Part shown: piece after piece, positions 20,001 through 29,148 of the stretch | Layout: each line of letters opens with the position of its first letter | Numbering within the stretch: position 1 is the first letter of the stretch | Source of the DNA: Porticoccus sp950063125 | Lineage (GTDB): Bacteria; Pseudomonadota; Gammaproteobacteria; Pseudomonadales; Porticoccaceae | NCBI RefSeq assembly: GCF_963973895.1 | Contig: NZ_CAXBBF010000004.1 | Reading direction: 5' to 3' (one strand) | DNA: 64,000 nt | Position numbers and translations under genes: made by a program | Notes under the pieces: model-generated | The model's input: only the letters and a program-made list of their open reading frames with translations | Database searches by the model: none | Told to the model about the DNA's origin: nothing

Positions 20001-21257
20001 AACGGCCGCGAGCGCGAACGTTATAAGCTGCCCTATGGCGCGACGATCAATGTTAAAGAGGGCGCCAGAGTGCAGGCGGGTGAAGTGGTGGCCAATTGGG
20101 ACCCTCACACCCACCCGATTATTACAGAAGTGGCAGGCCATGTAGCGTTCTCCGGGATGGAGGAGGGGCTCAGTACCCGCACGCAAACAGATGAGTTGAC
20201 CGGCCTCTCCAATATTGCCGTGTTGGATCCCAATGAGCGCCCATCTGCAGGCAAGGATCTCAAGCCGATGGTGACCATGCTGGATGACAAGGGCAAGGAA
20301 ATGACCTTCCCCAGCTCGACTGTTCCTGCACACTATATGCTGCCTACCCACTCCCTTCTCAGTGTCAGCAACGGGAGCCGGGTCGGTGCGGGTGATGTTA
20401 TTGCGCGTATCCCTCAGGAGGGGTCGAAAACCCGTGATATCACCGGTGGTTTGCCCCGGGTGGCGGATTTGTTTGAGGCGCGTCGTCCCAAGGATCCCGC
20501 CATTCTCGCCGAGGTGACCGGTACTGTTACCTTCGGCAAGGAAACCAAGGGTAAGCGCCGTTTGGTTATTACCCCGACGGATGGACAGACATTACCAGAC
20601 GGAAGTCCCTTCTACGAAGAGCTGATTCCAAAATGGCGTCAGTTGGGCGTGTTCGAAGGTGAGCATGTCGAGAAAGGGGAAGTGATAGCCGACGGGCCTG
20701 CCAACCCTCACGATATTTTGCGGCTGCAGGGTGTGGACTCACTGGCGAAGTATGTCGTCAATGAAATTCAGGACGTTTACCGTCTCCAGGGTGTAAAAAT
20801 CAATGACAAGCATATTGAGGTCATTGTTCGCCAGATGCTGCGCAAGGTCGAAATTAGCGATATGGGTGACTCGTCGTTCGTAAAAGGTGAGCAGGTGGAG
20901 TACAACCGTGTCCTGGAAGAGAACGAGGCGCTCTACAACGATGGCAAAACTCCGGCTAAATTTGAGCGTCTGTTGCTGGGTATAACCAAAGCTTCGCTGG
21001 CTACGGAAAGCTTTATTTCTGCCGCATCCTTCCAGGAGACAACGCGAGTCCTCACCGAAGCCGCTGTTACTGGTAAAGCTGATTTCCTGCGCGGTTTGAA
21101 AGAAAATGTGGTGGTGGGGCGTCTGGTGCCTGCGGGTACGGGTCTTACCTATCACAAGCAGCGTCGCGAAGCCCGGGAAGTTATTGGTGAAACAACGGTG
21201 AGTGCCAGCGATATTGAAGCAGCATTAAGCGAGGCGCTGAATTCGAGCGACGAATAA
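17040..21257 (+). CDS. rpoC: DNA-directed RNA polymerase subunit beta prime
   Basis: The catalytic beta-prime subunit, 1,405 residues. The magnesium-binding motif NADFDGD starts at residue 458, the same number as in E. coli. The N-terminal zinc cysteines (CLCGK...CEKCG, ~70-88) and the second zinc site (CETRFGICSVCYG) are present. The start codon is TTG at 17040 with GGAG at 17029-17032. No ATG lies nearby, and MKDLLNLL matches the family N-terminus. E. coli uses GTG at this point. The gene ends before a perfect palindrome and the str promoter. Confidence 0.98.
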   Translation: MKDLLNLLKSQDQTGEFDAIRIGLASPDMIRSWSYGEVKKPETINYRTFKPEREGLFCAKIFGPVKDYECLCGKYKRMKHRGIVCEKCGVEVTLAKVRRDRMGHIELACPVAHIWFLKSLPSRIGLMLDMTLREIERVLYFESFVVTDPGMTTLERGNLLTDEEYFQAMEDFGDDFEATMGAEGIQKLMKDLDLEQEIADIREEIPNTRSETKIKKLSKRLKLLEAFLHSGNKPEWMVMEALPVLPPDLRPLVPLDGGRFATSDLNDLYRRVINRNNRLKRLLELNAPDIIVRNEKRMLQEAVDALLDNGRRGRAITGSNKRPLKSLADMIKGKQGRFRQNLLGKRVDYSGRSVIVVGPTLRLHQCGLPKRMALELFKPFIFSKLELRGLATTIKAAKKMVEREESVVWDILDDVIREHPVLLNRAPTLHRLGIQAFEPVLIEGKAIQLHPLVCAAYNADFDGDQMAVHVPLTLEAQLESRALMMSTNNILSPASGEPIIVPSQDVVLGLYYMTRERINAQGEGRVFGSLQEVSRVYYGKHAHLQAKVKVRIHEVTFSEEGERLARTFIADTTVGRALLWGIVPEGLSFDLVNQPMTKKAISRIINRCYRDVGLKATVIFADQLMYTGFDFSTKSGVSIGVNDFTIPEAKGEIIARADAEVLEIESQFSSGLVTQGEKYNKVIDIWSRANDQVAKSMMDVISTEPVINRDGVEVEQESFNSVYIMADSGARGSPAQIRQLAGMRGLMARPDGSIIETPITANFREGLNVLQYFISTHGARKGLADTALKTANSGYLTRRLVDVSQDLVVVEHDCGTSEGLLMTPVIEGGDIIESLGDRILGRVVAVDVMKAGSNDIAIEAGLMIDEKWVDRIEAMGIDELVVRSPITCETRFGICSVCYGRDLARGHMVNPGEAIGVIAAQSIGEPGTQLTMRTFHIGGAASRASAVDSIQVKMSGTVRLVNIKVVERENGELVAVSRSGELALADENGRERERYKLPYGATINVKEGARVQAGEVVANWDPHTHPIITEVAGHVAFSGMEEGLSTRTQTDELTGLSNIAVLDPNERPSAGKDLKPMVTMLDDKGKEMTFPSSTVPAHYMLPTHSLLSVSNGSRVGAGDVIARIPQEGSKTRDITGGLPRVADLFEARRPKDPAILAEVTGTVTFGKETKGKRRLVITPTDGQTLPDGSPFYEELIPKWRQLGVFEGEHVEKGEVIADGPANPHDILRLQGVDSLAKYVVNEIQDVYRLQGVKINDKHIEVIVRQMLRKVEISDMGDSSFVKGEQVEYNRVLEENEALYNDGKTPAKFERLLLGITKASLATESFISAASFQETTRVLTEAAVTGKADFLRGLKENVVVGRLVPAGTGLTYHKQRREAREVIGETTVSASDIEAALSEALNSSDE

Positions 21258-21268
21258 AATTTGCTTTG

Positions 21269-21292
21269 CAAGCGGCCCGTACGGGCCGCTTG
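21269..21292. terminator. Perfect palindrome after rpoC
   Basis: CAAGCGGCCCGT (21269-21280) is followed directly by its exact reverse complement (21281-21292). It would form a strong hairpin 12 bases after the rpoC stop, but no T-run follows. Its right end overlaps the -35 box of the rpsL promoter. Confidence 0.7.
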
Positions 21293-21318
21293 ACTCGCAG
21301 GTTCTCTGTCTTTAGAAT
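21290..21318 (+). promoter_or_regulatory. Sigma-70 promoter of the str operon
   Basis: TTGACT (21290-21295), a 17-base spacer and TAGAAT (21313-21318) form a good sigma-70 promoter. GCCGCCTCCC follows as a C/G-rich discriminator. The same TAGAAT-NN-CGC(C/T)(T/C)CC block occurs before the tRNA-tufB and rpsJ operons. Confidence 0.82.
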
Positions 21319-21365
21319 GCCGCCTCCCTAAAGTGGGGTCCAGCTATCTGGATCTATTTATTGGA

Positions 21366-21389
21366 GCCTTCTGCGCGAAGGCGTTTTTA
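21366..21389 (+). terminator. Terminator-like hairpin in the rpsL leader
   Basis: GCCTTC (21366-21371) pairs with GAAGGC (21377-21382) around loop TGCGC, followed by GTTTTT. It sits 17 bases before the rpsL start codon and may act as a leader attenuator. Confidence 0.55.
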
Positions 21390-21405
21390 TATCTGGAGTT
21401 AATGA

Positions 21406-21780
21406 ATGGCAACGATCAATCAGTTGGTTCGTAAGCCGAGGAAACGCAGAGTTGCCAAGAGCGACGTTCCTGCATTGCAAGCTTGTCCCCAGCGTCGCGG
21501 TGTCTGTACCCGCGTTTATACAACAACGCCAAAAAAGCCAAACTCGGCACTGCGTAAAGTTTGCCGGGTTCGCCTGACAAATGGTTACGAGGTCAGTTCA
21601 TACATTGGCGGTGAAGGGCATAACCTGCAAGAGCACAGCGTGGTTCTGATTCGTGGCGGTCGTGTCAAGGATTTGCCGGGTGTTCGTTACCACACCGTGC
21701 GAGGCAGCCTGGATACCGCTGGTGTGAATAATCGCAAACAGCGCCGTTCCAAATATGGTACCAAGCGTCCCAAGAAATAA
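21406..21780 (+). CDS. rpsL: 30S ribosomal protein S12
   Basis: S12 (124 residues) lies at the decoding centre and affects accuracy. The loop TPKKPNSALRKV (around K42) and RGGRVKDLPGVRYH (around K87) are of the streptomycin-sensitive wild type. CTGGAGTT before the ATG gives the ribosome site. It is the first gene of the str operon rpsL-rpsG-fusA-tufA, 87 bases downstream of the promoter's -10 box. Confidence 0.98.
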   Translation: MATINQLVRKPRKRRVAKSDVPALQACPQRRGVCTRVYTTTPKKPNSALRKVCRVRLTNGYEVSSYIGGEGHNLQEHSVVLIRGGRVKDLPGVRYHTVRGSLDTAGVNNRKQRRSKYGTKRPKK

Positions 21781-21875
21781 CGGACGTACTGTGTGTCGGT
21801 AAGAAGAACTGAGTAAGGCCGGGTGCGCGTCAGCGCTCAGTGAATCCCGGATAGCCCTGAAGAGAAGAGCAGACT

Positions 21876-22346
21876 ATGCCTAGAAGAAGAGTTGTCGCCA
21901 AACGCGAAATTTTACCCGATCCAAAATTCGGTAATGTAACGTTGGCAAAGTTTATGAACCACGTCATGGTAAGCGGCAAAAAATCTGTTGCCGAGCGTAT
22001 CGTTTACGGTGCGCTGACGGTGGTTCAAACCCGTTTGAAGGAAGATCCTGTGATGGCTTTTGAGACAGCGCTGGATAATATTGCGCCGATGGTTGAGGTT
22101 AAGTCCCGCCGGGTTGGTGGTGCAACCTATCAAGTGCCTGTTGAAGTGCGTCCATCCCGCCGTGTTGCGTTGGCGATGCGCTGGATGGTGGACTACGCCC
22201 GCAATCGTGGTGAGAAATCCATGTCCCAGCGTCTGGCTGGCGAGATAGTCGATGCCTACCAGAACAAGGGTGGTGCTGTGAAGAAACGTGAAGACGTCCA
22301 CCGTATGGCGGAAGCCAACAAGGCGTTCTCACACTTCCGGTTCTAG
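21876..22346 (+). CDS. rpsG: 30S ribosomal protein S7
   Basis: S7 (156 residues) organises the 3' major domain of 16S rRNA at the head of the small subunit. The start MPRRRVVAKREILPDP is typical. In E. coli, S7 represses its operon by binding the rpsL-rpsG gap. The 95-base gap here could hold such a site, but I cannot show it. A terminator-like hairpin follows before fusA. Confidence 0.98.
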   Translation: MPRRRVVAKREILPDPKFGNVTLAKFMNHVMVSGKKSVAERIVYGALTVVQTRLKEDPVMAFETALDNIAPMVEVKSRRVGGATYQVPVEVRPSRRVALAMRWMVDYARNRGEKSMSQRLAGEIVDAYQNKGGAVKKREDVHRMAEANKAFSHFRF

Positions 22347-22371
22347 TTCCGGGTAGCGTGCTTTCGTTTTG

Positions 22372-22411
22372 CAAAAGGGTAGCTGGCATACAGCTACCTT
22401 TTGTAATTTTT
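22372..22411 (+). terminator. Terminator-like hairpin between rpsG and fusA
   Basis: CAAAAGGGTAGCTG (22372-22385) pairs with CAGCTACCTTTTG (22391-22403) with one bulged G, followed by TAATTTTT. It has the form of an intrinsic terminator but lies inside the str operon, 29 bases before fusA. Confidence 0.65.
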
Positions 22412-22439
22412 AAGATTAATTGTTTGTTGGGGAAAAATT

Positions 22440-24545
22440 GTGGCTCGTAAGACTCCCATTGCCCGTTACCGGAATATTGGTATTTGTGCGCACGTAGATG
22501 CTGGTAAAACGACTACGACAGAGCGTGTGTTGTTCTACACCGGGCTGTCACACAAGCTGGGCGAAGTACATGATGGTGCTGCCACCACAGACTGGATGGC
22601 TCAGGAGCAGGAGCGTGGTATCACGATCACCTCGGCGGCTGTCACGACTTTCTGGCAAGGAATGGATCAGCAGTTCGATCAACACCGAATCAATGTTATC
22701 GATACGCCCGGCCACGTCGACTTCACCATTGAGGTTGAGCGTTCACTGCGAGTGCTGGATGGCGCAGTAGTGGTGCTCTGTGGCTCTTCCGGCGTTCAGC
22801 CTCAGACTGAAACAGTCTGGCGGCAGGCCAATAAATACGAAGTGCCGCGCATGGTGTTTGTGAATAAGATGGATCGTGCTGGCGCTGACTATATGATGGT
22901 TGTCCGCCAATTGAAGGAGCGTCTAGGGGCCAATGCCGTGCCGCTGCAGATGACCATCGGCTCCGAAGAGAACTTCAAGGGCGTGGTCGACCTGATCAAA
23001 ATGAAGGCAGTGCTTTGGAACGAAGCTGATCAGGGTATGACCTTTCAATATGCCGAAATACCGGCAGAGATGGTCGACCAGTGTCAGGAGATGCGTGAGT
23101 TTATGGTTGAGGCCGCTGCCGAAGCCAATGAAGAGTTGATGAACAAATACCTTGAAGGTGAAGCGCTGAGCGAGGTGGAGATCAAGGCCGGTCTGCGTGC
23201 CCGTACGCTGGCTAACGAAATTGTGCCGGTTCTCGGTGGTTCAGCCTTCAAAAACAAGGGTGTTCAGGCTGTGCTGGATGCCGTGGTTGAATATCTGCCG
23301 GCGCCCACGGAGGTGAAAGCCATTGAAGGTATTCTGGACGATGGTGAGACGGTAGCGGTGCGCAAGGCCGATGACGAAGAGCCCTTCTCCGCGCTGGCGT
23401 TTAAAATTGCTACCGATCCCTTTGTAGGTACGCTGACGTTTTTCCGTGTTTACTCCGGTACCCTGAATTCTGGTGATACGGTATTAAACCCGGTCAAGAG
23501 TAAGAAAGAACGCATTGGTCGTATGGTGCAAATGCACGCCAATAATCGCGAAGAGATCAAGCAGGTGTTGGCGGGTGATATTGCAGCGGCGATTGGTCTA
23601 AAAGATGTGACCACAGGTGATACACTTTGTGATTTGAACAATATTATTACACTGGAGCGCATGGAGTTTCCGGAACCGGTAATCTCGGTTGCCGTAGAGC
23701 CAAAGTCTAAGGCCGACCAGGAAAAAATGGGCATTGCTTTAGGCAAGCTCGCCCAGGAAGATCCTTCCTTCCGTGTCAAAACGGATGAAGAGACAGGTCA
23801 GACCATTATCTCCGGTATGGGTGAGCTGCATTTGGATATTCTGGTAGACCGGATGCGTCGCGAGTTTAATGTCGATGCCAATATCGGTAAACCGCAAGTA
23901 GCCTATCGCGAAGCGATTCGCAATACCTGTGAGATTGAAGGTAAGTTTGTGCGTCAGTCCGGTGGTCGCGGCCAGTACGGCCACGTCTGGATCCGGTTTG
24001 AGCCGGGCGAGGACGAGAATGCTGAGGGGCTGGAATTCGTCAACGAAGTCGTCGGTGGTGTGGTCCCCAAGGAATATATTCCTGCTGTTCAAAAAGGTAT
24101 CGAAGAGCAGATGCAGAATGGCGTGCTCGCTGGCTACCCTCTGCTGGGTTTGAAGGCAACAGCCTATGACGGCTCGTACCACGATGTCGATTCATCTGAA
24201 ATGGCGTATAAGATTGCTGCTTCCATGGCAACCAAACAGCTTGCCCAAAAAGGTGGCGCAGTGCTGCTTGAGCCTATCATGAAAGTTGAAGTCATTACTC
24301 CCGAGGAAAATATGGGGGACGTGGTCGGTGACCTCAACCGCCGGCGCGGCATCATTCTCGGTATGGACGAAAGTGTTTCAGGAAAAGTCATTAATGTAGA
24401 GGTTCCCCTGGCAGAGATGTTTGGTTATGCAACCGACTTGCGTTCAGCCACTCAGGGCCGCGCTACATTTGCTATGGAATTTAACAAATACGCCGAGGCG
24501 CCGCGCAATATTGCCGATGAAGTCATCGCAAAAAACCAGCGCTAA
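22440..24545 (+). CDS. fusA: Elongation factor G
   Basis: EF-G (701 residues) is the GTPase that drives translocation and, with RRF, ribosome recycling. The G motifs AHVDAGKTTTTERVLF (~18-33), DTPGHVDF (~90) and NKMDRAGAD (~143) are intact. The start is GTG 22440 after GTTGGGGAAAAATT, and no better ATG lies nearby. The length matches the main translocating EF-G rather than the shorter EF-G2 paralogs. tufA follows after 42 bases. Confidence 0.98.
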   Translation: MARKTPIARYRNIGICAHVDAGKTTTTERVLFYTGLSHKLGEVHDGAATTDWMAQEQERGITITSAAVTTFWQGMDQQFDQHRINVIDTPGHVDFTIEVERSLRVLDGAVVVLCGSSGVQPQTETVWRQANKYEVPRMVFVNKMDRAGADYMMVVRQLKERLGANAVPLQMTIGSEENFKGVVDLIKMKAVLWNEADQGMTFQYAEIPAEMVDQCQEMREFMVEAAAEANEELMNKYLEGEALSEVEIKAGLRARTLANEIVPVLGGSAFKNKGVQAVLDAVVEYLPAPTEVKAIEGILDDGETVAVRKADDEEPFSALAFKIATDPFVGTLTFFRVYSGTLNSGDTVLNPVKSKKERIGRMVQMHANNREEIKQVLAGDIAAAIGLKDVTTGDTLCDLNNIITLERMEFPEPVISVAVEPKSKADQEKMGIALGKLAQEDPSFRVKTDEETGQTIISGMGELHLDILVDRMRREFNVDANIGKPQVAYREAIRNTCEIEGKFVRQSGGRGQYGHVWIRFEPGEDENAEGLEFVNEVVGGVVPKEYIPAVQKGIEEQMQNGVLAGYPLLGLKATAYDGSYHDVDSSEMAYKIAASMATKQLAQKGGAVLLEPIMKVEVITPEENMGDVVGDLNRRRGIILGMDESVSGKVINVEVPLAEMFGYATDLRSATQGRATFAMEFNKYAEAPRNIADEVIAKNQR

Positions 24546-24587
24546 TTTTGAAATATTAAAAAGCATATCTTTAAGAGGATCTAGACA

Positions 24588-25815
<1,228 letters not shown>

Positions 25816-25835
25816 AAATCGCCTGTCTTGTTTGT

Positions 25836-25859
25836 GGGGGTCTCTGTGGCCCCCTTTTT
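25836..25859 (+). terminator. Rho-independent terminator of the str operon
   Basis: GGGGGTC (25836-25842) pairs with GGCCCCC (25848-25854, one G-T pair), followed by TTTTT. A second weaker stem, CCTGG/CCAGG with flanking A and T runs, lies at about 25888-25914, just before the rpsJ promoter. Confidence 0.88.
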
Positions 25860-25916
25860 ATCGCGATGCCATTGATCGATAACCGATAAAAAACGCCTGG
25901 TGTTCCAGGTTTTTGC

Positions 25917-25945
25917 TTGACAGGGATTGGGGGCAGCCTTAGAAT
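25917..25945 (+). promoter_or_regulatory. Sigma-70 promoter of the S10 operon
   Basis: A consensus TTGACA (25917-25922), a 17-base spacer and TAGAAT (25940-25945) are present, followed by CTCGCCTCC. The leader to rpsJ is only ~65 bases, much shorter than the ~170-base S10 leader with the L4 attenuation site in E. coli. Confidence 0.88.
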
Positions 25946-26015
25946 CTCGCCTCCATTTTTCCGGGTCCCGATGTGCGGGATTCGATGGCTCTTTAGACAG
26001 TTGGAGTTTGATTCC

Positions 26016-26327
26016 ATGCAGGATCAACGCATTCGTATTCGCCTGAAAGCCTTCGATCACAAGCTGATTGATGCTTCCACGCAAGAAATTGTTGAGACGG
26101 CAAAGCGTACCGGGGCCCAGATTCGTGGACCGATCCCCCTGCCAACTCGCAAAGAACGTTTTACCATATTGATCTCTCCGCACGTGAACAAGGATGCGCG
26201 TGATCAATATGAAATCCGTACCCACAAGCGGTTACTGGATATTGTTGAGCCGACAGAGAAAACTGTTGATGCCTTGATGAAGCTGGATCTGGCCGCAGGT
26301 GTTGAGGTTCAAATTAGCCTGACATAA
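26016..26327 (+). CDS. rpsJ: 30S ribosomal protein S10
   Basis: S10 (103 residues, the same length as in E. coli) is a head protein of the small subunit. As NusE it also works with NusB in antitermination and binds NusG. The start ATG 26016 gives MQDQRIRIRLKAFDH, the family N-terminus, with TTGGAG upstream. The frame is open further upstream but that part is leader. It is the first gene of the S10-spc-alpha series. Confidence 0.98.
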   Translation: MQDQRIRIRLKAFDHKLIDASTQEIVETAKRTGAQIRGPIPLPTRKERFTILISPHVNKDARDQYEIRTHKRLLDIVEPTEKTVDALMKLDLAAGVEVQISLT

Positions 26328-26429
26328 GCGGTACTGAAAACCCATGCCCGGCCAACGCAGGGCGTGTGTAACGCTCTGAAATGGGCGGCCATAGCGGGTA
26401 ATAGCCCCGTACACTATGAGGTTAGACAA

Positions 26430-27065
26430 ATGACTATTGGTATAGTCGGTCGCAAATGCGGCATGACACGTGTGTTTACTGAGGATGGCGCCTCTATTCC
26501 GGTCACTGTGATCGAAGCGGAGCCCAATCGCATTACTCAAATCAAAACCGATGATACTGACGGCTATATGGCTGTGCAGGTGACTACTGGTGCCCGTCGG
26601 GCTTCCCGTGTCAGTAAATCCCAGGTTGGTCATTTTGCCAAAGCCGGCGTTGAAGCGGGCAGGGGTTCCTGGGAGCTGCGTGTCGAAGGTTTAACCGAAG
26701 ACTTGCAGGTTGGTGGCAACATCACCGTTGAGCAATTCGAGGCGGGTCAGAAAGTCGATGCTACCGGCACATCCAAAGGCAAGGGTTTTCAGGGTGTCAT
26801 CAAGCGCTGGAATTTCAGCATGCAGGATGCGACGCACGGCAACTCATTGTCACACCGTGCTCCCGGTTCAATCGGTCAGTGTCAGACGCCTGGCCGGGTA
26901 TTCAAAGGCAAAAAAATGTCTGGGCACATGGGTGCTGAGCGTGTTACCACGCAGAATCTCGAAATTGTCCGTATAGACGCTGAACGTAACCTGCTCCTTA
27001 TAAAGGGCGCTGTACCTGGTGCGCCAGGTGGTGACGTGATCATTCGTGCTGCTGTGAAGGGCTGA
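26430..27065 (+). CDS. rplC: 50S ribosomal protein L3
   Basis: L3 (211 residues) reaches toward the peptidyl transferase centre. The start ATG 26430 gives MTIGIVGRKCGMTRVF, with TGAGGTTA as ribosome site. The frame is open to 26364 but that extension has no homology. The conserved glutamine region methylated by PrmB in relatives is visible (SIGQCQTPGRVFKGKKM). Confidence 0.97.
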   Translation: MTIGIVGRKCGMTRVFTEDGASIPVTVIEAEPNRITQIKTDDTDGYMAVQVTTGARRASRVSKSQVGHFAKAGVEAGRGSWELRVEGLTEDLQVGGNITVEQFEAGQKVDATGTSKGKGFQGVIKRWNFSMQDATHGNSLSHRAPGSIGQCQTPGRVFKGKKMSGHMGAERVTTQNLEIVRIDAERNLLLIKGAVPGAPGGDVIIRAAVKG

Positions 27066-27076
27066 GGGGATCGCCG

Positions 27077-27691
27077 ATGGAATTAACGATAGCTACTCCC
27101 AAAGGCAGCGCAGGAACCATAGAGGTTTCTGAGGTCGCGTTTGGTAAAGAATTTAATCAGGATCTGGTACATCAGGCAGTGACTAGCTACCTGGCGGGTG
27201 CCCGTCAGGGTACGCGGGCTCAAAAGACCCGTGCTGAGGTCAGCGGTGGTGGCAAAAAACCCTGGCGGCAAAAGGGTACGGGTCGTGCCCGTGCCGGTAC
27301 CATTCGTTCGCCAATCTGGCGTACCGGTGGTGTCACATTCGCTGCCAAGCCTCAAGATCACTCGCAAAAGCTGAACCGCAAGATGTATCGTGCTGCGCTC
27401 AGATCCATACTGTCAGAGCTGGCCCGTCAGGATCGCCTGGTTGTGGTGGAATCTTTTGATGTGGACCAGCCAAAAACCAAAGTCTTGATCCAGAAACTGG
27501 GTGAGTTTGGCGTTCAGGATGTGCTGATTGTGACTGAAGAGGTGACAGAAAATCTGTACCTGTCCTCACGTAATTTGCACAAGGTCGACGTGCGTGATGC
27601 GGTTGGTGTTGATCCTGTCAGTCTGATCCATTTTGAAAAGGTGTTGGTCACAGTGCCTGCACTGAAGAAGATTGAGGAGATGCTGGTATGA
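27077..27691 (+). CDS. rplD: 50S ribosomal protein L4
   Basis: L4 (204 residues) lines the peptide exit tunnel with the extended loop KPWRQKGTGRARAGTIRSP (~61-79), where macrolide resistance changes arise in other species. The loop is wild type here. In E. coli L4 also represses the S10 operon through its leader, which seems absent in this window. Its end overlaps the rplW start by four bases (ATGA). Confidence 0.97.
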   Translation: MELTIATPKGSAGTIEVSEVAFGKEFNQDLVHQAVTSYLAGARQGTRAQKTRAEVSGGGKKPWRQKGTGRARAGTIRSPIWRTGGVTFAAKPQDHSQKLNRKMYRAALRSILSELARQDRLVVVESFDVDQPKTKVLIQKLGEFGVQDVLIVTEEVTENLYLSSRNLHKVDVRDAVGVDPVSLIHFEKVLVTVPALKKIEEMLV

Positions 27692-27987
27692 ATCAAGAAC
27701 GCATCTTTAAAGTGTTGTTGGGGCCGCATATTACGGAAAAGACATCCCTTGCTGCGGATCGCCAAAATCAAGTTGCTTTCAAGGTTGCTACCAATGCGAC
27801 CAAGCTTGAAATAAAGGCTGCCGTTGAAAAACTGTTTGATGTCGTGGTGATGGATGTTCGTGTCGCCAAGGTCAAGGGTAAAACCAAGCGCACTCGCTTT
27901 GGTTTGGGTAGACGCTCTGACTGGAAAAAAGCGTATGTACGTCTTGCGCAGGGTCAGGACATTGACTTTGCAGTAGCTGCTGAATAA
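27688..27987 (+). CDS. rplW: 50S ribosomal protein L23
   Basis: L23 (99 residues) sits at the tunnel exit and docks trigger factor and SRP. The family start RIFKVLLGPHITEKTS and the loop KVKGKTKRTRFGLGRRSDWKK are present. It overlaps rplD by ATGA and is 12 bases from rplB, so it is tightly coupled in the S10 operon. Confidence 0.97.
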   Translation: MNQERIFKVLLGPHITEKTSLAADRQNQVAFKVATNATKLEIKAAVEKLFDVVVMDVRVAKVKGKTKRTRFGLGRRSDWKKAYVRLAQGQDIDFAVAAE

Positions 27988-27999
27988 GGGGTTGTTGAG

Positions 28000-28824
28000 A
28001 TGCCAGTCGTAAAGAGAAAGCCAACGTCTCCCGGTCGCCGATTTGTTGTCAGTATCGTCAACCCGAATCTGCATAAGGGGGAGCCCTATGCACCGTTGCT
28101 GGAGAAGAAAACCAGAACGGGTGGCCGCAATAACAATGGCCGTATTACTACACGCCATATTGGTGGTGGTCATAAACAGCATTACAGGCTGATCGATTTT
28201 AAGCGTAGTAAGGACGGTATTCCGGCAAAAGTCGAGCGCCTGGAGTACGATCCCAATCGTACACCCTATATTGCGCTGGTCTGTTATACCGATGGTGAGC
28301 GCCGCTACATTATTGCTCCCAAAGGTTTGAAAGATGGCGATATGATCCAGTCCGGCGTTAGTGCGCCGATCAAGGTTGGAAATACGCTCCCTCTCAGGAA
28401 CATCCCGGTGGGTAGTGTTATCCATTGTGTCGAGATGAAGCCTGGTAAGGGTGCACAGCTGGCGCGCAGTGCAGGTACTTCTGTGCAACTGGTCGCCCGT
28501 GAGGGTCAATACGCCACCTTGCGCCTGCGCAGCGGTGAAATGCGCAAAGTGCCGGTAGATTGTCGTGCGACCATTGGTGAAGTTTCCAACAGTGAGCATA
28601 GTCTACGCTCGCTGGGTAAAGCCGGCGCATCTCGCTGGCGTGGTGTTCGCCCCACTGTTCGCGGTGTGGTTATGAACCCGGTTGATCACCCCCACGGTGG
28701 TGGTGAAGGTCGTACATCCGGCGGGCGTCATCCGGTGACCCCATGGGGTATCCCGACCAAAGGTTACAAGACCAGAAAAAACAAGCGTACAACAAATATG
28801 ATTGTGCGCCGTCGCGGCAAGTAA
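28000..28824 (+). CDS. rplB: 50S ribosomal protein L2
   Basis: L2 (274 residues) is a large primary rRNA-binding protein needed for subunit joining and peptidyl transfer. The C-terminal signature MNPVDHPHGGGEGR with the conserved histidine is complete, and the N-terminal KPTSPGRRF is typical. rpsS follows after 23 bases. Confidence 0.98.
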   Translation: MPVVKRKPTSPGRRFVVSIVNPNLHKGEPYAPLLEKKTRTGGRNNNGRITTRHIGGGHKQHYRLIDFKRSKDGIPAKVERLEYDPNRTPYIALVCYTDGERRYIIAPKGLKDGDMIQSGVSAPIKVGNTLPLRNIPVGSVIHCVEMKPGKGAQLARSAGTSVQLVAREGQYATLRLRSGEMRKVPVDCRATIGEVSNSEHSLRSLGKAGASRWRGVRPTVRGVVMNPVDHPHGGGEGRTSGGRHPVTPWGIPTKGYKTRKNKRTTNMIVRRRGK

Positions 28825-28847
28825 TTGATAGAGAAGAGGAAAATATA

Positions 28848-29123
28848 GTGCCACGCTCTCTCAAGAAAGGACCTTTTATCGACCTTCACCTTGTGAAAAA
28901 AGTTGATGAAGCCCAAGAAAAAAACGACAGACGTCCGATCAAAACCTGGTCGCGCCGTTCTATGGTCAGCCCGGATATGGTCGGCCTGACTATTGCCATA
29001 CACAACGGTCGTCAACACGTACCAGTGTTGGTGAATGAGGAAATGGTGGGGCACAAATTAGGTGAATTTGCCCCTACTCGCACTTATCGCGGCCACGTAG
29101 CGGACAAAAAGGCCAAGCGTTAA
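28848..29123 (+). CDS. rpsS: 30S ribosomal protein S19
   Basis: S19 (91 residues) binds the 16S head together with S13. The start is GTG 28848, preceded by AGAGGAAAA (28834-28842), giving the family start MPRSLKKGPFID. An in-frame ATG at 28743 would add 35 residues inside rplB with no homology and is rejected. The C-terminal GEFAPTRTYRGH is conserved. Confidence 0.96.
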   Translation: MPRSLKKGPFIDLHLVKKVDEAQEKNDRRPIKTWSRRSMVSPDMVGLTIAIHNGRQHVPVLVNEEMVGHKLGEFAPTRTYRGHVADKKAKR

Positions 29124-29148
29124 GCTGGTGTTTAAGAGGTAGATGACT

